Below are positions 18,174 through 29,277 of a stretch of 64,000 nt of DNA, in pieces. Source of the DNA: Pseudomonadales bacterium (lineage in GTDB: Bacteria > Pseudomonadota > Gammaproteobacteria > Pseudomonadales > UBA7239); NCBI GenBank assembly GCA_028280345.1, contig JANQLY010000011.1, positions 1 through 64,000 on the forward strand, in the 5' to 3' direction. The notes below the pieces were generated by a model. That model was not told where the DNA came from. It made no database searches and was given only the letters and a program-made list of their open reading frames with translations. The translations under genes were made by a program, and so were the position numbers. Every line of letters begins with the position of its first letter. Position 1 is the first letter of the stretch.

Positions 18174-20795
18174 CTAGAGTTGTTTGATCAGCTGATAGAG
18201 CACATCGAGAGCTTCGCGCGGGCTCAGCTCGTCGGGGTTGAGCTCGCGCAGGGTTTTCAGGGCTTTTGGCTCCGGAGGAGCAAATAGCTCGGTTTGCAGC
18301 GGCTGTGGAGCTGCGGCATTGCCGTTTCCCTGGGAGGCTGGTACAGGGGTGGCTACCGGAGCGTCGCTGCCCTGTGCTTCCAGCTCGGCAAGCTTTGTCG
18401 CAGCCTGTTCTATGACTGTAGTTGGAATGCCTGCGAGCCTTGCTACCTGGAGGCCGTAGCTACGGCTTGCGGCCCCTTCCTGCACGGCATGCAGGAATAC
18501 GATGCGGTCATCGTGCTCACTCGCATCGAGGTGGACATTGCGCACCCCTGATATTTGCTCTGGCAGTACCGTAATTTCAAAATAGTGAGTGGCAAACAGC
18601 GTGAACGCACTGACTTGCTGGGCGAGGTGCACGGCACAGGCCCAGGCGAGTGAAAGACCGTCGAAGGTACTCGTGCCGCGACCGATTTCGTCCATCAAGA
18701 CCAGTGAGTTGTGGGTGGCGTTGTGGATGATATTTGCGGTTTCTGTCATTTCTACCATGAACGTCGAGCGGCCTCCTGCGAGGTCATCCGAGGAGCCAAT
18801 GCGGGTGAAAATGCGGTCGACAAGGCCTATTGTGGCGGCACTGGCGGGCACGAAACTACCGGTATGGGCGAGCAAGGTGATCAGCGCTGCCTGGCGCATA
18901 TAGGTGGATTTTCCGCCCATATTCGGCCCTGTGATGATGAGCATGCGTTGTTTGCGGTCGAGCTCGAGATTATTCGGTACAAATGGTTCGTCGAGCACTT
19001 GTTCCACCACCGGGTGGCGCCCTTCGTTAATAGATAGCCCGCTGTCTTCAGTAAGCTCCGGGCAACAGTAGTTGAGTGCCTCGGCGCGCTCGGCGAAGTT
19101 GCACAGCACATCAAGTTGAGCCACAGCTTGGGCAGCGAGTAGCAGCGTATCAAGCTGTTCGTTAAGGGTTTCCACAAGTGCATCGTAAAGTGCTTTTTCG
19201 CGGGCGAGGGCGCGGCTTTTACTCGACAGCGCCTTGTCTTCAAACTCCTTGAGTTCCGGGGTGATATAGCGCTCGGCATTTTTCAGTGTCTGGCGGCGAA
19301 TATATTCTACCGGGGCATTTTCAGACTGGGCCTTGCTGATCTCGATGAAGTAGCCGTGGACACGGTTATAGCCTACCTTGAGGGTACTGATACCGGTGCG
19401 CTCGCGTTCACGATTTTCCAGTTCTACAAGGAATTCACCTGCGTTAGTACTGATCGCGCGCAATTCGTCGAGCTCACTGTCGTAGCCATCGGCAATGACT
19501 CCACCATCGCGCATCACGACTGGCGGGTTTTCAATAATGGCACGCTCAAGTAGATCAACGATATCCGGAAAGGTGCTGATCCCCCGGGCCAGGGTTTCCA
19601 GCAGTGGGCAGTCAAAAGCCTTGAGTTGCTCTTGCAACTGCGGGAAATGCGCGAGGGATACGCCGAGTCGTGACAGGTCGCGGGGGCGTGCCGAACGCAG
19701 TGCGACACGGGCGAGAATGCGTTCCATATCGCCGATATGTTTGAGCACTTCGTGTAATGGTTCAAAGCGATAATTATCGAGCAGTTGTTGTACGGCCTGT
19801 TGGCGCTGTTGCAATACATCGAGATTGCGCAGTGGGCGGTTGAGCCAGCGTCGCAGCAGGCGCTTGCCCATAGCCGTCGCGGCGTTTTCAAGTACGACGT
19901 AGAGGGTGTGTTCCTCGCCGCCGTTGAGATTGATATCGATTTCCAGATTGCGCCGTGTGGCGGCGTCCATCACTACGCTGTCATCGTGTTGCTCTGGCGT
20001 GATAGCGCGGATATGGGGTAGCGCAGATTTTTGTGTGTCGCGCACATATTGCAACAGGCAGCCCGCCGCACGAATGCCGACACTCATTTCCTCAATGCCG
20101 AAGCCGGTAAGGTTGTGGGTATCAAACTGGCGGTTGAGCAGAGTGGTAGCAGCGTCTGAGTCGAAGGCCCAGCCGGGTTGCAGGCGCAGACCGCGGCGAT
20201 TTTGCGTGATCTCGGGGTGAGCGCATTCTTCATTGAGTAATAACTCGGCAGGATTCAGTCGCTGTAACTCGCCCAGTACGGATTCAAGGCTGGTAACTTC
20301 CTGTACGGTAAAGCGACCGCTACTCAAATCCATTACCGCGATACCCCAGCGTTCGGCTTCCTTGCGTTTGTCGCTGTGTTCGTCGATGCAGACGAGCAGG
20401 TTGTCGATGCTTTCGTCGAGTAGGGATTCATCGCTCAGGGTGCCAGGAGTGACAATGCGCACCACTTTGCGTTCTACCGGCCCCTTGCTTTCTGCTGGAT
20501 CGCCAATTTGTTCAGCAATGGCGACTGAGACACCAAGTTTGACCAGTCTTGCGAGGTAATTTTCTGCTGCGTGGTGGGGAACACCGGCCATGGGGATTGG
20601 GTTGCCGCCGCTTTTGCCTCGGGCGGTAAGGGTGACATCAAGCAATTCGGCAGCTTTCTTCGCGTCGTCAAAAAACAGCTCGTAGAAATCCCCCATACGA
20701 TAGAACACTAGCTCGTTCGGGTGTTCGGCTTTGATGCGCAGGTATTGCTGCATCATGGGAGTATGTTGGCTCAGGTCTTTCTCAGCTTGACTCAT
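18174..20795 (-). CDS. mutS: DNA mismatch repair protein MutS
   Basis: Recognises base mismatches and small loops and starts methyl-directed repair with MutL. At 873 residues it is slightly longer than the E. coli protein. The N-terminal mismatch-binding domain has the F-Y-E motif in R-M-G-D-F-Y-E-L-F. The C-terminal ATPase has Walker [10 protein letters not shown], a Walker B ending [10 protein letters not shown], and the helix-turn-helix near the end. An unstructured Pro/Ala/Gln-rich linker (about 810-850) precedes the C-terminal dimerisation helix. Confidence 0.97.
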   Translation of the reverse strand: MSQAEKDLSQHTPMMQQYLRIKAEHPNELVFYRMGDFYELFFDDAKKAAELLDVTLTARGKSGGNPIPMAGVPHHAAENYLARLVKLGVSVAIAEQIGDPAESKGPVERKVVRIVTPGTLSDESLLDESIDNLLVCIDEHSDKRKEAERWGIAVMDLSSGRFTVQEVTSLESVLGELQRLNPAELLLNEECAHPEITQNRRGLRLQPGWAFDSDAATTLLNRQFDTHNLTGFGIEEMSVGIRAAGCLLQYVRDTQKSALPHIRAITPEQHDDSVVMDAATRRNLEIDINLNGGEEHTLYVVLENAATAMGKRLLRRWLNRPLRNLDVLQQRQQAVQQLLDNYRFEPLHEVLKHIGDMERILARVALRSARPRDLSRLGVSLAHFPQLQEQLKAFDCPLLETLARGISTFPDIVDLLERAIIENPPVVMRDGGVIADGYDSELDELRAISTNAGEFLVELENRERERTGISTLKVGYNRVHGYFIEISKAQSENAPVEYIRRQTLKNAERYITPELKEFEDKALSSKSRALAREKALYDALVETLNEQLDTLLLAAQAVAQLDVLCNFAERAEALNYCCPELTEDSGLSINEGRHPVVEQVLDEPFVPNNLELDRKQRMLIITGPNMGGKSTYMRQAALITLLAHTGSFVPASAATIGLVDRIFTRIGSSDDLAGGRSTFMVEMTETANIIHNATHNSLVLMDEIGRGTSTFDGLSLAWACAVHLAQQVSAFTLFATHYFEITVLPEQISGVRNVHLDASEHDDRIVFLHAVQEGAASRSYGLQVARLAGIPTTVIEQAATKLAELEAQGSDAPVATPVPASQGNGNAAAPQPLQTELFAPPEPKALKTLRELNPDELSPREALDVLYQLIKQL

Positions 20796-20930
20796 TGAAC
20801 AGGTGGTAATCCGTACCGGGGCAAAAAGTTAAAGGTTAAAGCGGCTCATTGTACGCAAACCAGGCAGCAGACCCAAATTAATACGGGCTGTGTCAGCTGG
20901 TTTTGGAAGCTCCAGTAGTCAGGAAGGAAA

Positions 20931-20953
20931 TGCGGGGTGCGATACACCCCGCA
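20931..20953 (-). terminator. rho-independent terminator after the lipoprotein gene
   Basis: Stem TGCGGGGTG / CACCCCGCA with a 5-nt loop, 13 bp after the stop codon of the 20967-21500 gene on the minus strand, followed there by TTTCCTT. Confidence 0.75.
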
Positions 20954-20966
20954 GGGTGGTTCAGTT

Positions 20967-21500
<534 letters not shown>

Positions 21501-21600
21501 AGAGACTCCTTGAAGTGTGCGGTGTATGGATGAATCAGGCCGGATTAGTTTCCGGGTGTTTCAAGATTATCAGGTTCGCTATATCAGTCAACCATCAAGG

Positions 21601-22554
21601 TCAGGCAGAACGCTGCAAGCTTTCCCGCGGTAAGCAGTTGAACAGTTTTTTGTAATCCCGTGTCAATTGTCCCATGTGCCAATAGCCGAGTTCGGAGGCG
21701 ATTTCGGTTATTGTTTGGTCGGGTGCGGCATTGATCAGTTTGCGGTGCAAGTGATGTAACTTTCTATTGTTGATGTATTGTTTTGGTCCCATGCCATAAG
21801 TACTGTTAAATACACGTTCCAATGTGCTCAGGCTGGTATTAACATTTTGGCACAAACTCTTGACGGTAATTTTCTCATTGATCGATTCATGAATATATGC
21901 AAGCGCCGCTTTGCGGATTTGTTCCCGTTGCAAGCTGTTGATATGACATTCTCTGCTGTCAGGCGCCAGGTTAATAGAGTGTAGTAAATCAATTAATAGT
22001 CCTTGCTCCAGATAGCTTTCCAGTCGGTTCGGGTCAGTATAAGTAGCTTCAATATTGTTAAAACTTTCTATTAAAGTATTCTGGATCGCATTAAAACGAT
22101 TGTTCCGGTTTTGCACAATGGAAGGTGAGATATGTATTGCCTTATTGATTTCTTCTTCGGTAAATATTCCGTACAGACTCTCAAGGCTGTCTCTGGAAAA
22201 AGACAGGGTGTGTCCTTTGAAACCGTTGAGACTGATAGAGTCCCATTCCTGTGTAGATGGAAACAGCAAAAAGTCTCTTTCATAAGCGGTACGTGAGCAC
22301 CATTGTAGATTGTCTTGCTTGCCTTGCAGGAAAAAAGCGACGGTGAATGCATCCGCCGGGGCAGCACCGATCTGGTGAACCGGCTTTTCAAAACAGACTT
22401 CCTGAAGTATGACATTGGATGTGGCGATCATTTTCAGATTTGAAGTCATGGTACCCGTTTCAAGCTGCAGTAATTCGACGTCCCAATCGGAGACAAACTC
22501 AGCCATTTCATCTGAGTAGGAGAAACCTTTACATAACGTTATAAGATTGTTCAT
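21601..22554 (-). CDS. AraC-family transcriptional regulator
   Basis: Regulator of 317 residues with a C-terminal double helix-turn-helix (about 215-315: V-K-S-L-C-Q-N-V-N-T-S-L-S-T-L-E-R-V-F, then I-A-S-E-L-G-Y-W-H-M-G-Q-L-T-R-D-Y-K-K-L-F). The N-terminal 200 residues are a ligand or oligomerisation domain, similar in layout to the OruR/EutR type of large AraC proteins. It is divergent from the sulfatase gene at 22807, so it probably controls that gene from the shared 252-bp intergenic region. Confidence 0.85.
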   Translation of the reverse strand: MNNLITLCKGFSYSDEMAEFVSDWDVELLQLETGTMTSNLKMIATSNVILQEVCFEKPVHQIGAAPADAFTVAFFLQGKQDNLQWCSRTAYERDFLLFPSTQEWDSISLNGFKGHTLSFSRDSLESLYGIFTEEEINKAIHISPSIVQNRNNRFNAIQNTLIESFNNIEATYTDPNRLESYLEQGLLIDLLHSINLAPDSRECHINSLQREQIRKAALAYIHESINEKITVKSLCQNVNTSLSTLERVFNSTYGMGPKQYINNRKLHHLHRKLINAAPDQTITEIASELGYWHMGQLTRDYKKLFNCLPRESLQRSA

Positions 22555-22806
22555 AGGGCAATCGCAGGTTTGTAAGAAATGCGTTATTAGTTAGTTGTTG
22601 TGGTTCGGTCTTACACAGGGTTTGTTGGTCTGGTGCAAGCCGAGTGCAAAGAGTATCAGCCGATCATGGGATCAGGCAATTCCCGTTTGTTCCCGAATGC
22701 TTCCTGTATAGCAAATTGACGATTTTTTGATAGTTGTGTAGGTGATTGCCTATGCTTCTGATAGTCTCTACTTCACTTTCCCTTCAACAACTGTGGAGTG
22801 TTCAGT

Positions 22807-24459
22807 ATGAATAGCCTTATCTACTACAAGGTTTTGGGTTTCTCTGTCCTTATGGCGCTAACTGGTGTGGTTGCCGCTAAAGATATCATTCACGATGGTG
22901 AGTATTACTTCCTGAAAAACCAGCACGGTGAAAAATGGGCCGAGGAAGATAAAGAAGTCGCAGCCAAATTGGCGGAGATTCGAGAACAAAATGGCGGTAA
23001 GCGTCCAAACATTCTTTATATTCTGATTGATGATGTGAGCTTTGGTCAGATGGGCAAGCCCAATATGAACTATGTAACGGGTTTTGATACGCCCAATATC
23101 AATGAGTTGGCGTCAGAAGGGTTGTCGCTGATGCGCATGTATACGGAGCCTTCGTGTACGCCGACAAGGGCGGCCTTTCTCACAGGTCGTCATCCGGTGC
23201 GTTCAGGCCTTAAGGAAGTAAAAGTGGCACTAGTTGGTGAAGGGTTACCGGCAAAGGAAGTGACAATTGCCGAGGTGCTGTCAAAAGCTGGTTATCAGAC
23301 ATCCCATGTGGGCAAATGGCATCAAGGTGATATTGAGCAGTCCTATCCTCATAACCAGGGTTTCGACTATGCGGCTTTCCCCTTGCATCAGCAAGTACAG
23401 TTGGCGTTAATGTCCGAGGAATCCGGGCGGGCCAATAATCTGTTGAGTTATGAAGCTGCCTTGCAATCCAATGAGTTTGCCATGGACAGGTTTTTTAAGC
23501 CGGTGGGTTTGGTTACTGGTGTAGAAGCGGTGAAAGGTGGTCAGGCTCGCGAGGTGGATCTGGAGCCAGGCGAAAAGTGGACTCAGGCTCACTATATTGC
23601 CATGAACGAGCGTTATCAGCGTCAGACACTGGAGCAACTGCGTGAGTTGGCCAAAGATGATGAGCCATTTTTTCTCCAATACTGGCCTCTTTATCCATTG
23701 AATTTCGTGTATGACGAGCAGCAGGACACTCGCAATGGTGGGTTTATGGCAGAAAAATTGGAAGAGCTCGATACGATGATTGGCGAAGTGATGACAGAGG
23801 TTGATAAGCTGGGTATTGCTGACAATACAATTGTGGTTCTCATGGCGGACAATGGGTTGATGTATCACTATGAGGGGACTTCCGGCTTAAGTCAGTTGAT
23901 TTATCGAGGTGGTAAAACCAACCATCTGGAAGGTGGGGTGCGAGTTGATGCCTATGTGCGTTGGCCGGGTGTGATTGAAGCAGGCAGTTATGCAGGTGAT
24001 ATTGTGCATGTCTCGGATCTGTTCACAACCTTTGCGCGTGTTGCAGAAGCAACAGAGTATATTCCTCGTGATCGTGTAATCGATGGTATTGATCAGACAG
24101 CATTGCTATTAAATGGTGAGCATCACGGCCGTCGTGATTACGTCTATATCTACGAAAACGAAGTGCTGCGCTCAATCGTCAAACAGGAATTCAAAATGCA
24201 TATGCCCCTGCCGGGGGTGCCTGGCGCAGCAGCACCGGTATTTAATCTCTATAAAGACCCACGTGAGGAAAATGCCCATGTTGGTATGTCCTTGTGGTCT
24301 GGTGCAAGCTTCCAGGATATGGCCAAGCGCCATATGATGATGATTCAGAAGTATCCGCATAACAAGCTGGGTAAAGGTGTTCCCTATGAAGGGATTGAAA
24401 ACCTGCGCCCGGAGAGTGAAGAAGTGCGTGAAGTATTTGCCTCATGGAATAAGAAATAG
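22807..24459 (+). CDS. secreted arylsulfatase-type sulfatase
   Basis: Type I (formylglycine) sulfatase, hydrolysing a sulfate ester in the periplasm or outside. An N-terminal signal peptide ends near V-V-A-A-K. Metal-binding Asp residues lie in N-I-L-Y-I-L-I-D-D-V-S-F-G. The formylglycine signature is C-T-P-T-R (Cys117 from the ATG at 22807), followed by F-L-T-G-R. H-V-G-K-W-H and A-D-N-G follow as further active-site elements. GTGGAG lies 9 nt before the ATG at 22807; a GTG at 22798 is less likely. A maturase is not in the window. The substrate is unknown. Confidence 0.88.
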   Translation: MNSLIYYKVLGFSVLMALTGVVAAKDIIHDGEYYFLKNQHGEKWAEEDKEVAAKLAEIREQNGGKRPNILYILIDDVSFGQMGKPNMNYVTGFDTPNINELASEGLSLMRMYTEPSCTPTRAAFLTGRHPVRSGLKEVKVALVGEGLPAKEVTIAEVLSKAGYQTSHVGKWHQGDIEQSYPHNQGFDYAAFPLHQQVQLALMSEESGRANNLLSYEAALQSNEFAMDRFFKPVGLVTGVEAVKGGQAREVDLEPGEKWTQAHYIAMNERYQRQTLEQLRELAKDDEPFFLQYWPLYPLNFVYDEQQDTRNGGFMAEKLEELDTMIGEVMTEVDKLGIADNTIVVLMADNGLMYHYEGTSGLSQLIYRGGKTNHLEGGVRVDAYVRWPGVIEAGSYAGDIVHVSDLFTTFARVAEATEYIPRDRVIDGIDQTALLLNGEHHGRRDYVYIYENEVLRSIVKQEFKMHMPLPGVPGAAAPVFNLYKDPREENAHVGMSLWSGASFQDMAKRHMMMIQKYPHNKLGKGVPYEGIENLRPESEEVREVFASWNKK

Positions 24460-24484
24460 CCACTTCCTGTCGTTAATGAAAAAG

Positions 24485-24512
24485 CCTCTCGCTAAAACCG
24501 GGAGGTTTTTTT
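24485..24512 (+). terminator. rho-independent terminator after the sulfatase gene
   Basis: Seven-base-pair stem CCTCTCG / CGGGAGG (one G-T pair), 7-nt loop and a run of seven T, 25 bp after the stop codon. Confidence 0.85.
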
Positions 24513-24543
24513 ATGGTTGTAATTGCAGAGAATAAAAGAAAGC

Positions 24544-25329
24544 TTATTTAACAGCGAAAGCAATTAATGATTTTCTGAACGACGGTACGGCATCCTTAAG
24601 TGCTGTACCCAGATTTTGGATATTTCCAGCGATGCCCTCACGGTAGCGCCGCGATTTTAAAAACTGGACATCGACCTCTTTGAATTGTGCTTCTGTGAGT
24701 AGCAGGTCCAGCTCGGCCTGAGTAAATTCACGATTATGGCGCTGTGGGTAGTACTCGCGACCATTGTATTCCACGGGCGCGGCGTTCAGATAGTGGGTTT
24801 TATAGTCATAAGTAATGTGTTTGCCGCGAATCAGGCGGCTGCGGTTGCGAAAGCACACGGCATTGGGAACGTCTATTTCGAGGATACCGCCGTCGCGCAG
24901 AACCCGTTTCATTTCCAGTACGGGTGGCAAATGGGAATGAGTAAAGTGTTCAAGTACCTGGCAGCAGCTGATGGCATCCATCGATGCATCGTCATAGGGC
25001 AACGAATCTGCTTCGATATTGCAGACCTGAAACGGTATTTCATGCTGGATATAGAGATTTCCCTGGCTGTGATCCATAAAATCCACGGCGTACACTTCGT
25101 GGCCGAGCAGCTTTAGCAGAACCAGCAATAGACCGTCACCGGAGCCAACGTCGAGAACCCTGCGGTGATTTCTGAATCGCCAGGCAATATCGCAAAAACG
25201 ATCAATAGAGCCGTGGAAGTTATCCTCCTGGTGAGGAATGGAGCGATCGTAGTAAGCACCTTCGTCGCGTTTTTGCACAGCAAAGCGTTTGATTTCGGCT
25301 TTCGACAGATTGTGGACGGCGGTGGACAT
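24544..25329 (-). CDS. class I SAM-dependent methyltransferase
   Basis: Cytoplasmic methyltransferase of 261 residues. The SAM-binding motif I V-L-D-V-G-S-G-D-G-L-L (about 60-70), acidic loop A-V-D-F-M-D, and I-S-C-C-Q-V-L-E-H-F motif are clear. The substrate is unknown. It lies at the edge of the polysaccharide block, and the family often modifies sugars or quinone-like lipids. AGGGTCA lies before the ATG. It is divergent from another methyltransferase gene at 25505 that is not closely similar. Confidence 0.8.
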   Translation of the reverse strand: MSTAVHNLSKAEIKRFAVQKRDEGAYYDRSIPHQEDNFHGSIDRFCDIAWRFRNHRRVLDVGSGDGLLLVLLKLLGHEVYAVDFMDHSQGNLYIQHEIPFQVCNIEADSLPYDDASMDAISCCQVLEHFTHSHLPPVLEMKRVLRDGGILEIDVPNAVCFRNRSRLIRGKHITYDYKTHYLNAAPVEYNGREYYPQRHNREFTQAELDLLLTEAQFKEVDVQFLKSRRYREGIAGNIQNLGTALKDAVPSFRKSLIAFAVK

Positions 25330-25504
25330 TAAGTGACCCTGACGGGCTCCCGTAAATGATGCGCTATTTTAACAATTCTGTTTTGTAAATCAATGTAGCC
25401 GGGATATGTGACAGTCAATGTGGAGTTCGTAAATAAAGCTGTTCCTAGCTGTTATTTTACGATTATTATATGCTCGGTTTGTTAACTGCGAGAGAGATTG
25501 CTGC

Positions 25505-26224
25505 ATGAATTTGAAAAGAAGCTATGAAAAGAGAATTTTCAAGATCGTCAATGCGCTTCTCAAACCCGTTGTGAAGCGGTCCACTGATGACCCTTTCCAG
25601 GTTGTGTTTGATGACTTTTTAGCGGCGACTAAACAGCAGAGTGGTGCTTCCATGCTTGAGATTGGTTCGAGAAATGTGACAGGAGAGGCTTATCGCGAAC
25701 TATTTCCACATATAGAAAGTTATACCGGGTTTGATGTGTTGGCAGGTGAAGGTGTTGATGTGGTTGGTGATGCGCATAAGTTGTCAGATTATTTTGAGAA
25801 TGAATCATTTGACTTTGTATACAGTGTGTCTGTGCTCGAGCACATTCTTTTTCCCTGGAAGGTCGCTATAGAGATGAACAAGGTTATGAAAACCGGGGGC
25901 TATGTGTTCTTATCTACCCACACAGCCTGGCCGGAACACGAGATGCCTTGGGATTTCTGGCGTTTTCCTGCCAACGGTTTTCACGCGTTGTTTAATCAGT
26001 ACACGGGCTTTGAGCTGGTGATGGCAAAAGAGGGTTTGCCAGGAAAAATGTTTACCTTGGTTGATGCGCCGAATACCAGTGAAATGTGGCGTTTTACCTT
26101 GAGTCAGGCCGTTTCGGTTCTGGCGCGAAAAACCGGAGATTACAGGGATGACTTGATTAAATGGGATGTGGATATTTCAGGTGTTGTTGACACCATGTAC
26201 CCGGAGAAGAATGCACCTGAATAA
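25505..26224 (+). CDS. SAM-dependent methyltransferase, paralogue of the 36230 gene
   Basis: Protein of 239 residues with motif I M-L-E-I-G-S-R-N-V, then Y-T-G-F-D-V, V-D-V-V-G-D-A-H-K-L and F-D-F-V-Y-S-V-S-V-L-E-H, the Methyltransf_11-like layout. It shares long identical stretches (for example G-D-A-H-K-L, F-P-W-K-V, P-W-D-F-W-R-F-P, V-V-D-T-M-Y-P) with the product of 36230-36949, so the two arose by duplication. It is likely a glycan-modifying enzyme, given the surroundings. Confidence 0.8.
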   Translation: MNLKRSYEKRIFKIVNALLKPVVKRSTDDPFQVVFDDFLAATKQQSGASMLEIGSRNVTGEAYRELFPHIESYTGFDVLAGEGVDVVGDAHKLSDYFENESFDFVYSVSVLEHILFPWKVAIEMNKVMKTGGYVFLSTHTAWPEHEMPWDFWRFPANGFHALFNQYTGFELVMAKEGLPGKMFTLVDAPNTSEMWRFTLSQAVSVLARKTGDYRDDLIKWDVDISGVVDTMYPEKNAPE

Positions 26225-26259
26225 AATAACAAGATGCCCGAATTAAGGAAAGGAGTGTC

Positions 26260-27009
26260 TCAGTACTTTTTCAAATTGATATAGTGAGCTGGATTAACCA
26301 TTTTTTTAATTGCCGAGAGCTGTTTTCTATTGAGTAGTTTGTGGTCATAGAGCGGTTTGTTGCTGATAGCTTCATCAAAGAATTGTTGATTAAAGCTATC
26401 TTCAAAGGGAAGACCGATATAGTCGAGCATTTCTGCAAGTGACTCAGCGGGGTTGGCCAAAAAGTCTTCGAACTGAAACATACGATACCTGTCACCATAT
26501 TGTTGCTGGTAACTTTCATCAAGAAATTTTTCATAGGCCGAGTTGTAAGTAACACAGGTAAAATCAGCTGCCAGATCCCTTCGGCCCATGTAGGAGCCGG
26601 CAAAATTCCTAGGATCTCTTTTCATCACAATAACAGGGACATCTTCTATAAGTGAAAAGATGTGTTTTTCCAATAGATAAACATACTTCGGAGTTTTATC
26701 GATTAGTCGGACAGTCTCATCATTAGATACATGACTGAGTTTTTTTGTAAGACGATAGGCCTCTTCGAGAGAAGGAGCGGCAATGATCTGGTCGATATCT
26801 TCATAAGATAGCCCCCAGGTCTTCGGGTAGCGTTCATAAAAAATTCTATTTTCTTTACTGGTTTTATATTCAGGGAGAGTAGGGTTTACCAGTAGGCCGT
26901 ATTCAACGCCGGAATCCAGTTGGCTATGATGTTGCAGGATCTCCTTGACGATAGTTGTACCAGAGTGTTCAGCGCCACAAACGATGCAGGCCAGAATATC
27001 TCTTAACAT
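26260..27009 (-). CDS. sulfotransferase-family protein
   Basis: Probable PAPS-dependent sulfotransferase of 249 residues. The 5'-phosphosulfate loop is visible near the N-terminus as G-A-E-H-S-G-T-T-I-V (about 12-21). The 3'-phosphate-binding part appears as M-K-R-D-P-R-N-F-A-G-S-Y (about 128-139). There is no membrane segment. It may add sulfate to the polysaccharide made by the neighbouring genes. A sulfatase at 22807 would remove sulfate, but a shared substrate is not shown. Confidence 0.75.
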   Translation of the reverse strand: MLRDILACIVCGAEHSGTTIVKEILQHHSQLDSGVEYGLLVNPTLPEYKTSKENRIFYERYPKTWGLSYEDIDQIIAAPSLEEAYRLTKKLSHVSNDETVRLIDKTPKYVYLLEKHIFSLIEDVPVIVMKRDPRNFAGSYMGRRDLAADFTCVTYNSAYEKFLDESYQQQYGDRYRMFQFEDFLANPAESLAEMLDYIGLPFEDSFNQQFFDEAISNKPLYDHKLLNRKQLSAIKKMVNPAHYINLKKY

Positions 27010-27220
27010 TGGTATAAACTCATAAAAACAGCTAAAAAACGCATTGTACAGATAAAATCTTACTGCTGAAAGACAGGGTTTGCGGGAAACAGTAAGTAAA
27101 AAAGTGTATAATCTGCGGTTTTTCGCGGTGTGTCTTTATAGTCATGCAAGCGGAAAAGTGAGGGGTCGGAAGGTTGAGAGTTGGTCAGACTCGTTATTTG
27201 ATAGCTCCAGGTTTAAAGAT

Positions 27221-28348
27221 ATGAAAACTGCATTGATCACAGGTATTACCGGGCAGGATGGCTCCTATCTTGCCGAGTTGTTGCTAGCCAAAGGATATGA
27301 GGTGCATGGAATCAAACGCCGTGCCTCATCGTTTAACACTGACAGGATTGATCATATTTTCCAGGACCCGCATGAGCAGAACCCGAAACTGAAATTGCAT
27401 TATGGTGATCTGACCGATACCTCGAATCTGGTACGTATACTTAGTGAGGTAGAACCGGATGAAGTATATAACCTTGGTGCCCAGAGCCATGTAGCAGTGT
27501 CGTTCGAATCGCCGGAATATACAGCAGACGTTGATGCAATTGGTTCCTTGCGTTTACTTGAAGGTATTCGCTTTCTTGGTTTTGAAAATAAAACCCGTTT
27601 CTACCAGGCGTCGACGTCTGAATTGTATGGTCTGGTTCAGGAAGTGCCACAAAAAGAAACAACACCTTTTTATCCCCGCTCACCTTATGCGGCGGCCAAA
27701 CTTTATGCCTACTGGATTACCGTCAACTATCGCGAAGCTTATAATCTCTATGCCTGTAATGGCATTTTGTTTAATCATGAATCCTGCCGTCGCGGTGAGA
27801 CTTTTGTAACGCGCAAGATTACTCGCGGTTTATGTAATATTGCGCAGGGGCTTGAACAAACTTTGTTTATGGGCAATATGGATGCGCTGCGTGACTGGGG
27901 ACATGCGAAGGACTTTGTGGAGATGCAGTGGCTGATGTTGCAGCAGGATGAGCCGGAAGATTTTGTGATTGCTACAGGTGTTCAGTACTCCGTGCGTGCC
28001 TTTATTGAAATGGCAGCGAAGCAGTTGGGTTTTGCCATTGAGTGGCAGGGTGAAGGTGTGAATGAGCAAGGTGTAGTTACATCCATAGAGAATGCAGAAA
28101 ACCTTCCCTGTATCAAAACTGGTGATGTAGTTGTTGAAGTCGATCCTCATTACTTCCGACCTGCAGAAGTGGAAACACTACTCGGGGATCCGGCAAAGGC
28201 GAAGGAAAAGCTTGGTTGGACACCGAAAATATCGCTTGAGGAAATGATTGAGGAGATGATTGCTCACGACCTTAATCAGGCAAAGCAGGCGAGTTTACTT
28301 AAATCCCAGGGCTTTAACCCCTATCCGTATACCAACAGTCAGAAATAG
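27221..28348 (+). CDS. gmd: GDP-mannose 4,6-dehydratase
   Basis: Converts GDP-D-mannose to GDP-4-keto-6-deoxy-D-mannose, the branch point to GDP-fucose, GDP-colitose and GDP-perosamine. It is an extended SDR with [10 protein letters not shown] (about 7-16), an S-T-S-E-L-Y-G segment, Y-x3-K as Y-A-A-A-K, and the NADP- and dimer-typical [10 protein letters not shown]. Its 375 residues match the family when started at the ATG at 27221; the upstream in-frame codons do not match. It is the first gene of a seven-gene operon to 34061. Confidence 0.95.
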   Translation: MKTALITGITGQDGSYLAELLLAKGYEVHGIKRRASSFNTDRIDHIFQDPHEQNPKLKLHYGDLTDTSNLVRILSEVEPDEVYNLGAQSHVAVSFESPEYTADVDAIGSLRLLEGIRFLGFENKTRFYQASTSELYGLVQEVPQKETTPFYPRSPYAAAKLYAYWITVNYREAYNLYACNGILFNHESCRRGETFVTRKITRGLCNIAQGLEQTLFMGNMDALRDWGHAKDFVEMQWLMLQQDEPEDFVIATGVQYSVRAFIEMAAKQLGFAIEWQGEGVNEQGVVTSIENAENLPCIKTGDVVVEVDPHYFRPAEVETLLGDPAKAKEKLGWTPKISLEEMIEEMIAHDLNQAKQASLLKSQGFNPYPYTNSQK

Positions 28349-28350
28349 CA

Positions 28351-29277
28351 ATGCGCAAACTGTTTATCAGCGGTGGCAGAGGTATGGTTGGTCGCAATCT
28401 GCTGGAGTGTGAGTCTGCGCAGTACTGGGATATTGATGCACCGGGTAGTGATGAGCTGGATTTGCGCGATTACGCAGCGACACTTGATCATCTCTCTACA
28501 TTGCAACCCGACTTTGTGATTCATGCAGCGGGTCTTGTTGGTGGTATTCATGCCAATATGAAAGAGCCGGTAAGATTTCTGGTAGAAAATATTGATATTG
28601 GGCGCAATGTTATTCTTGCGGCTCGTGAAGCGGGTGTAAAAAACCTGATTAATCTCGGTAGCTCTTGCATCTATCCGAGAAATATTAGCGGTGAAATCAC
28701 CGAAGATATGATTATGACCGGAGAGCTGGAGCCAACTAATGAAGGTTATGCGCTGGCGAAGATGGTGGCGCTAAGGTTGTGTGAGTATATTAATCGGGAA
28801 GCGGATGATTTTAATTACAAAACGTTGATTCCGTGCAATCTCTATGGGCGGTACGATAAGTTTGACCCTGAAAAATCTCATCTTGTCCCGGCTATTATTC
28901 GCAAGGTTCATGAAGCAAAAGTTAACCAGTCCCCGACGGTGGAGATTTGGGGGAGTGGTGAGGCGCGTCGGGATTTTATGTATGCAGGGGATACCGCTGC
29001 AGGTATTTTTAAAGCGCTGGAAGACTTTGTCGAGCTGTCCGAGGTAATGAATCTTGGTACCGGCAGGGACTATACGATTAACGAATACTATGAAACAGCG
29101 GCAACAGTGATTGGCTGGCAGGGCGAGTTTGTACATGATCTCGACAGGCCTGTCGGTATGGCGCGCAAGCTGACCTCAGTGGAAAGGCAACAGGCTTGGG
29201 GTTGGATGCCGCCGACCTCACTCGAGGAAGGTATTGCCAAAACCTATGAGTATTATATTGAGAGTAGTGCATCATGA
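28351..29277 (+). CDS. colC: GDP-sugar epimerase/reductase, ColC/Fcl type
   Basis: NADPH-dependent epimerase-reductase of the GDP-L-fucose synthase family, 308 residues. It has G-G-R-G-M-V-G-R-N near the N-terminus, G-S-S-C-I-Y-P with the family Cys, and Y-A-L-A-K. From memory, M-V-G-R-N, Y-P-R-N and N-L-Y-G-R-Y-D-K-F-D-P resemble ColC (GDP-colitose synthesis) more than E. coli Fcl. The ColD-like gene directly downstream (4-nt overlap) supports ColC. If the ColD homologue is inactive, the product would instead be GDP-L-fucose. Confidence 0.75.
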   Translation: MRKLFISGGRGMVGRNLLECESAQYWDIDAPGSDELDLRDYAATLDHLSTLQPDFVIHAAGLVGGIHANMKEPVRFLVENIDIGRNVILAAREAGVKNLINLGSSCIYPRNISGEITEDMIMTGELEPTNEGYALAKMVALRLCEYINREADDFNYKTLIPCNLYGRYDKFDPEKSHLVPAIIRKVHEAKVNQSPTVEIWGSGEARRDFMYAGDTAAGIFKALEDFVELSEVMNLGTGRDYTINEYYETAATVIGWQGEFVHDLDRPVGMARKLTSVERQQAWGWMPPTSLEEGIAKTYEYYIESSAS

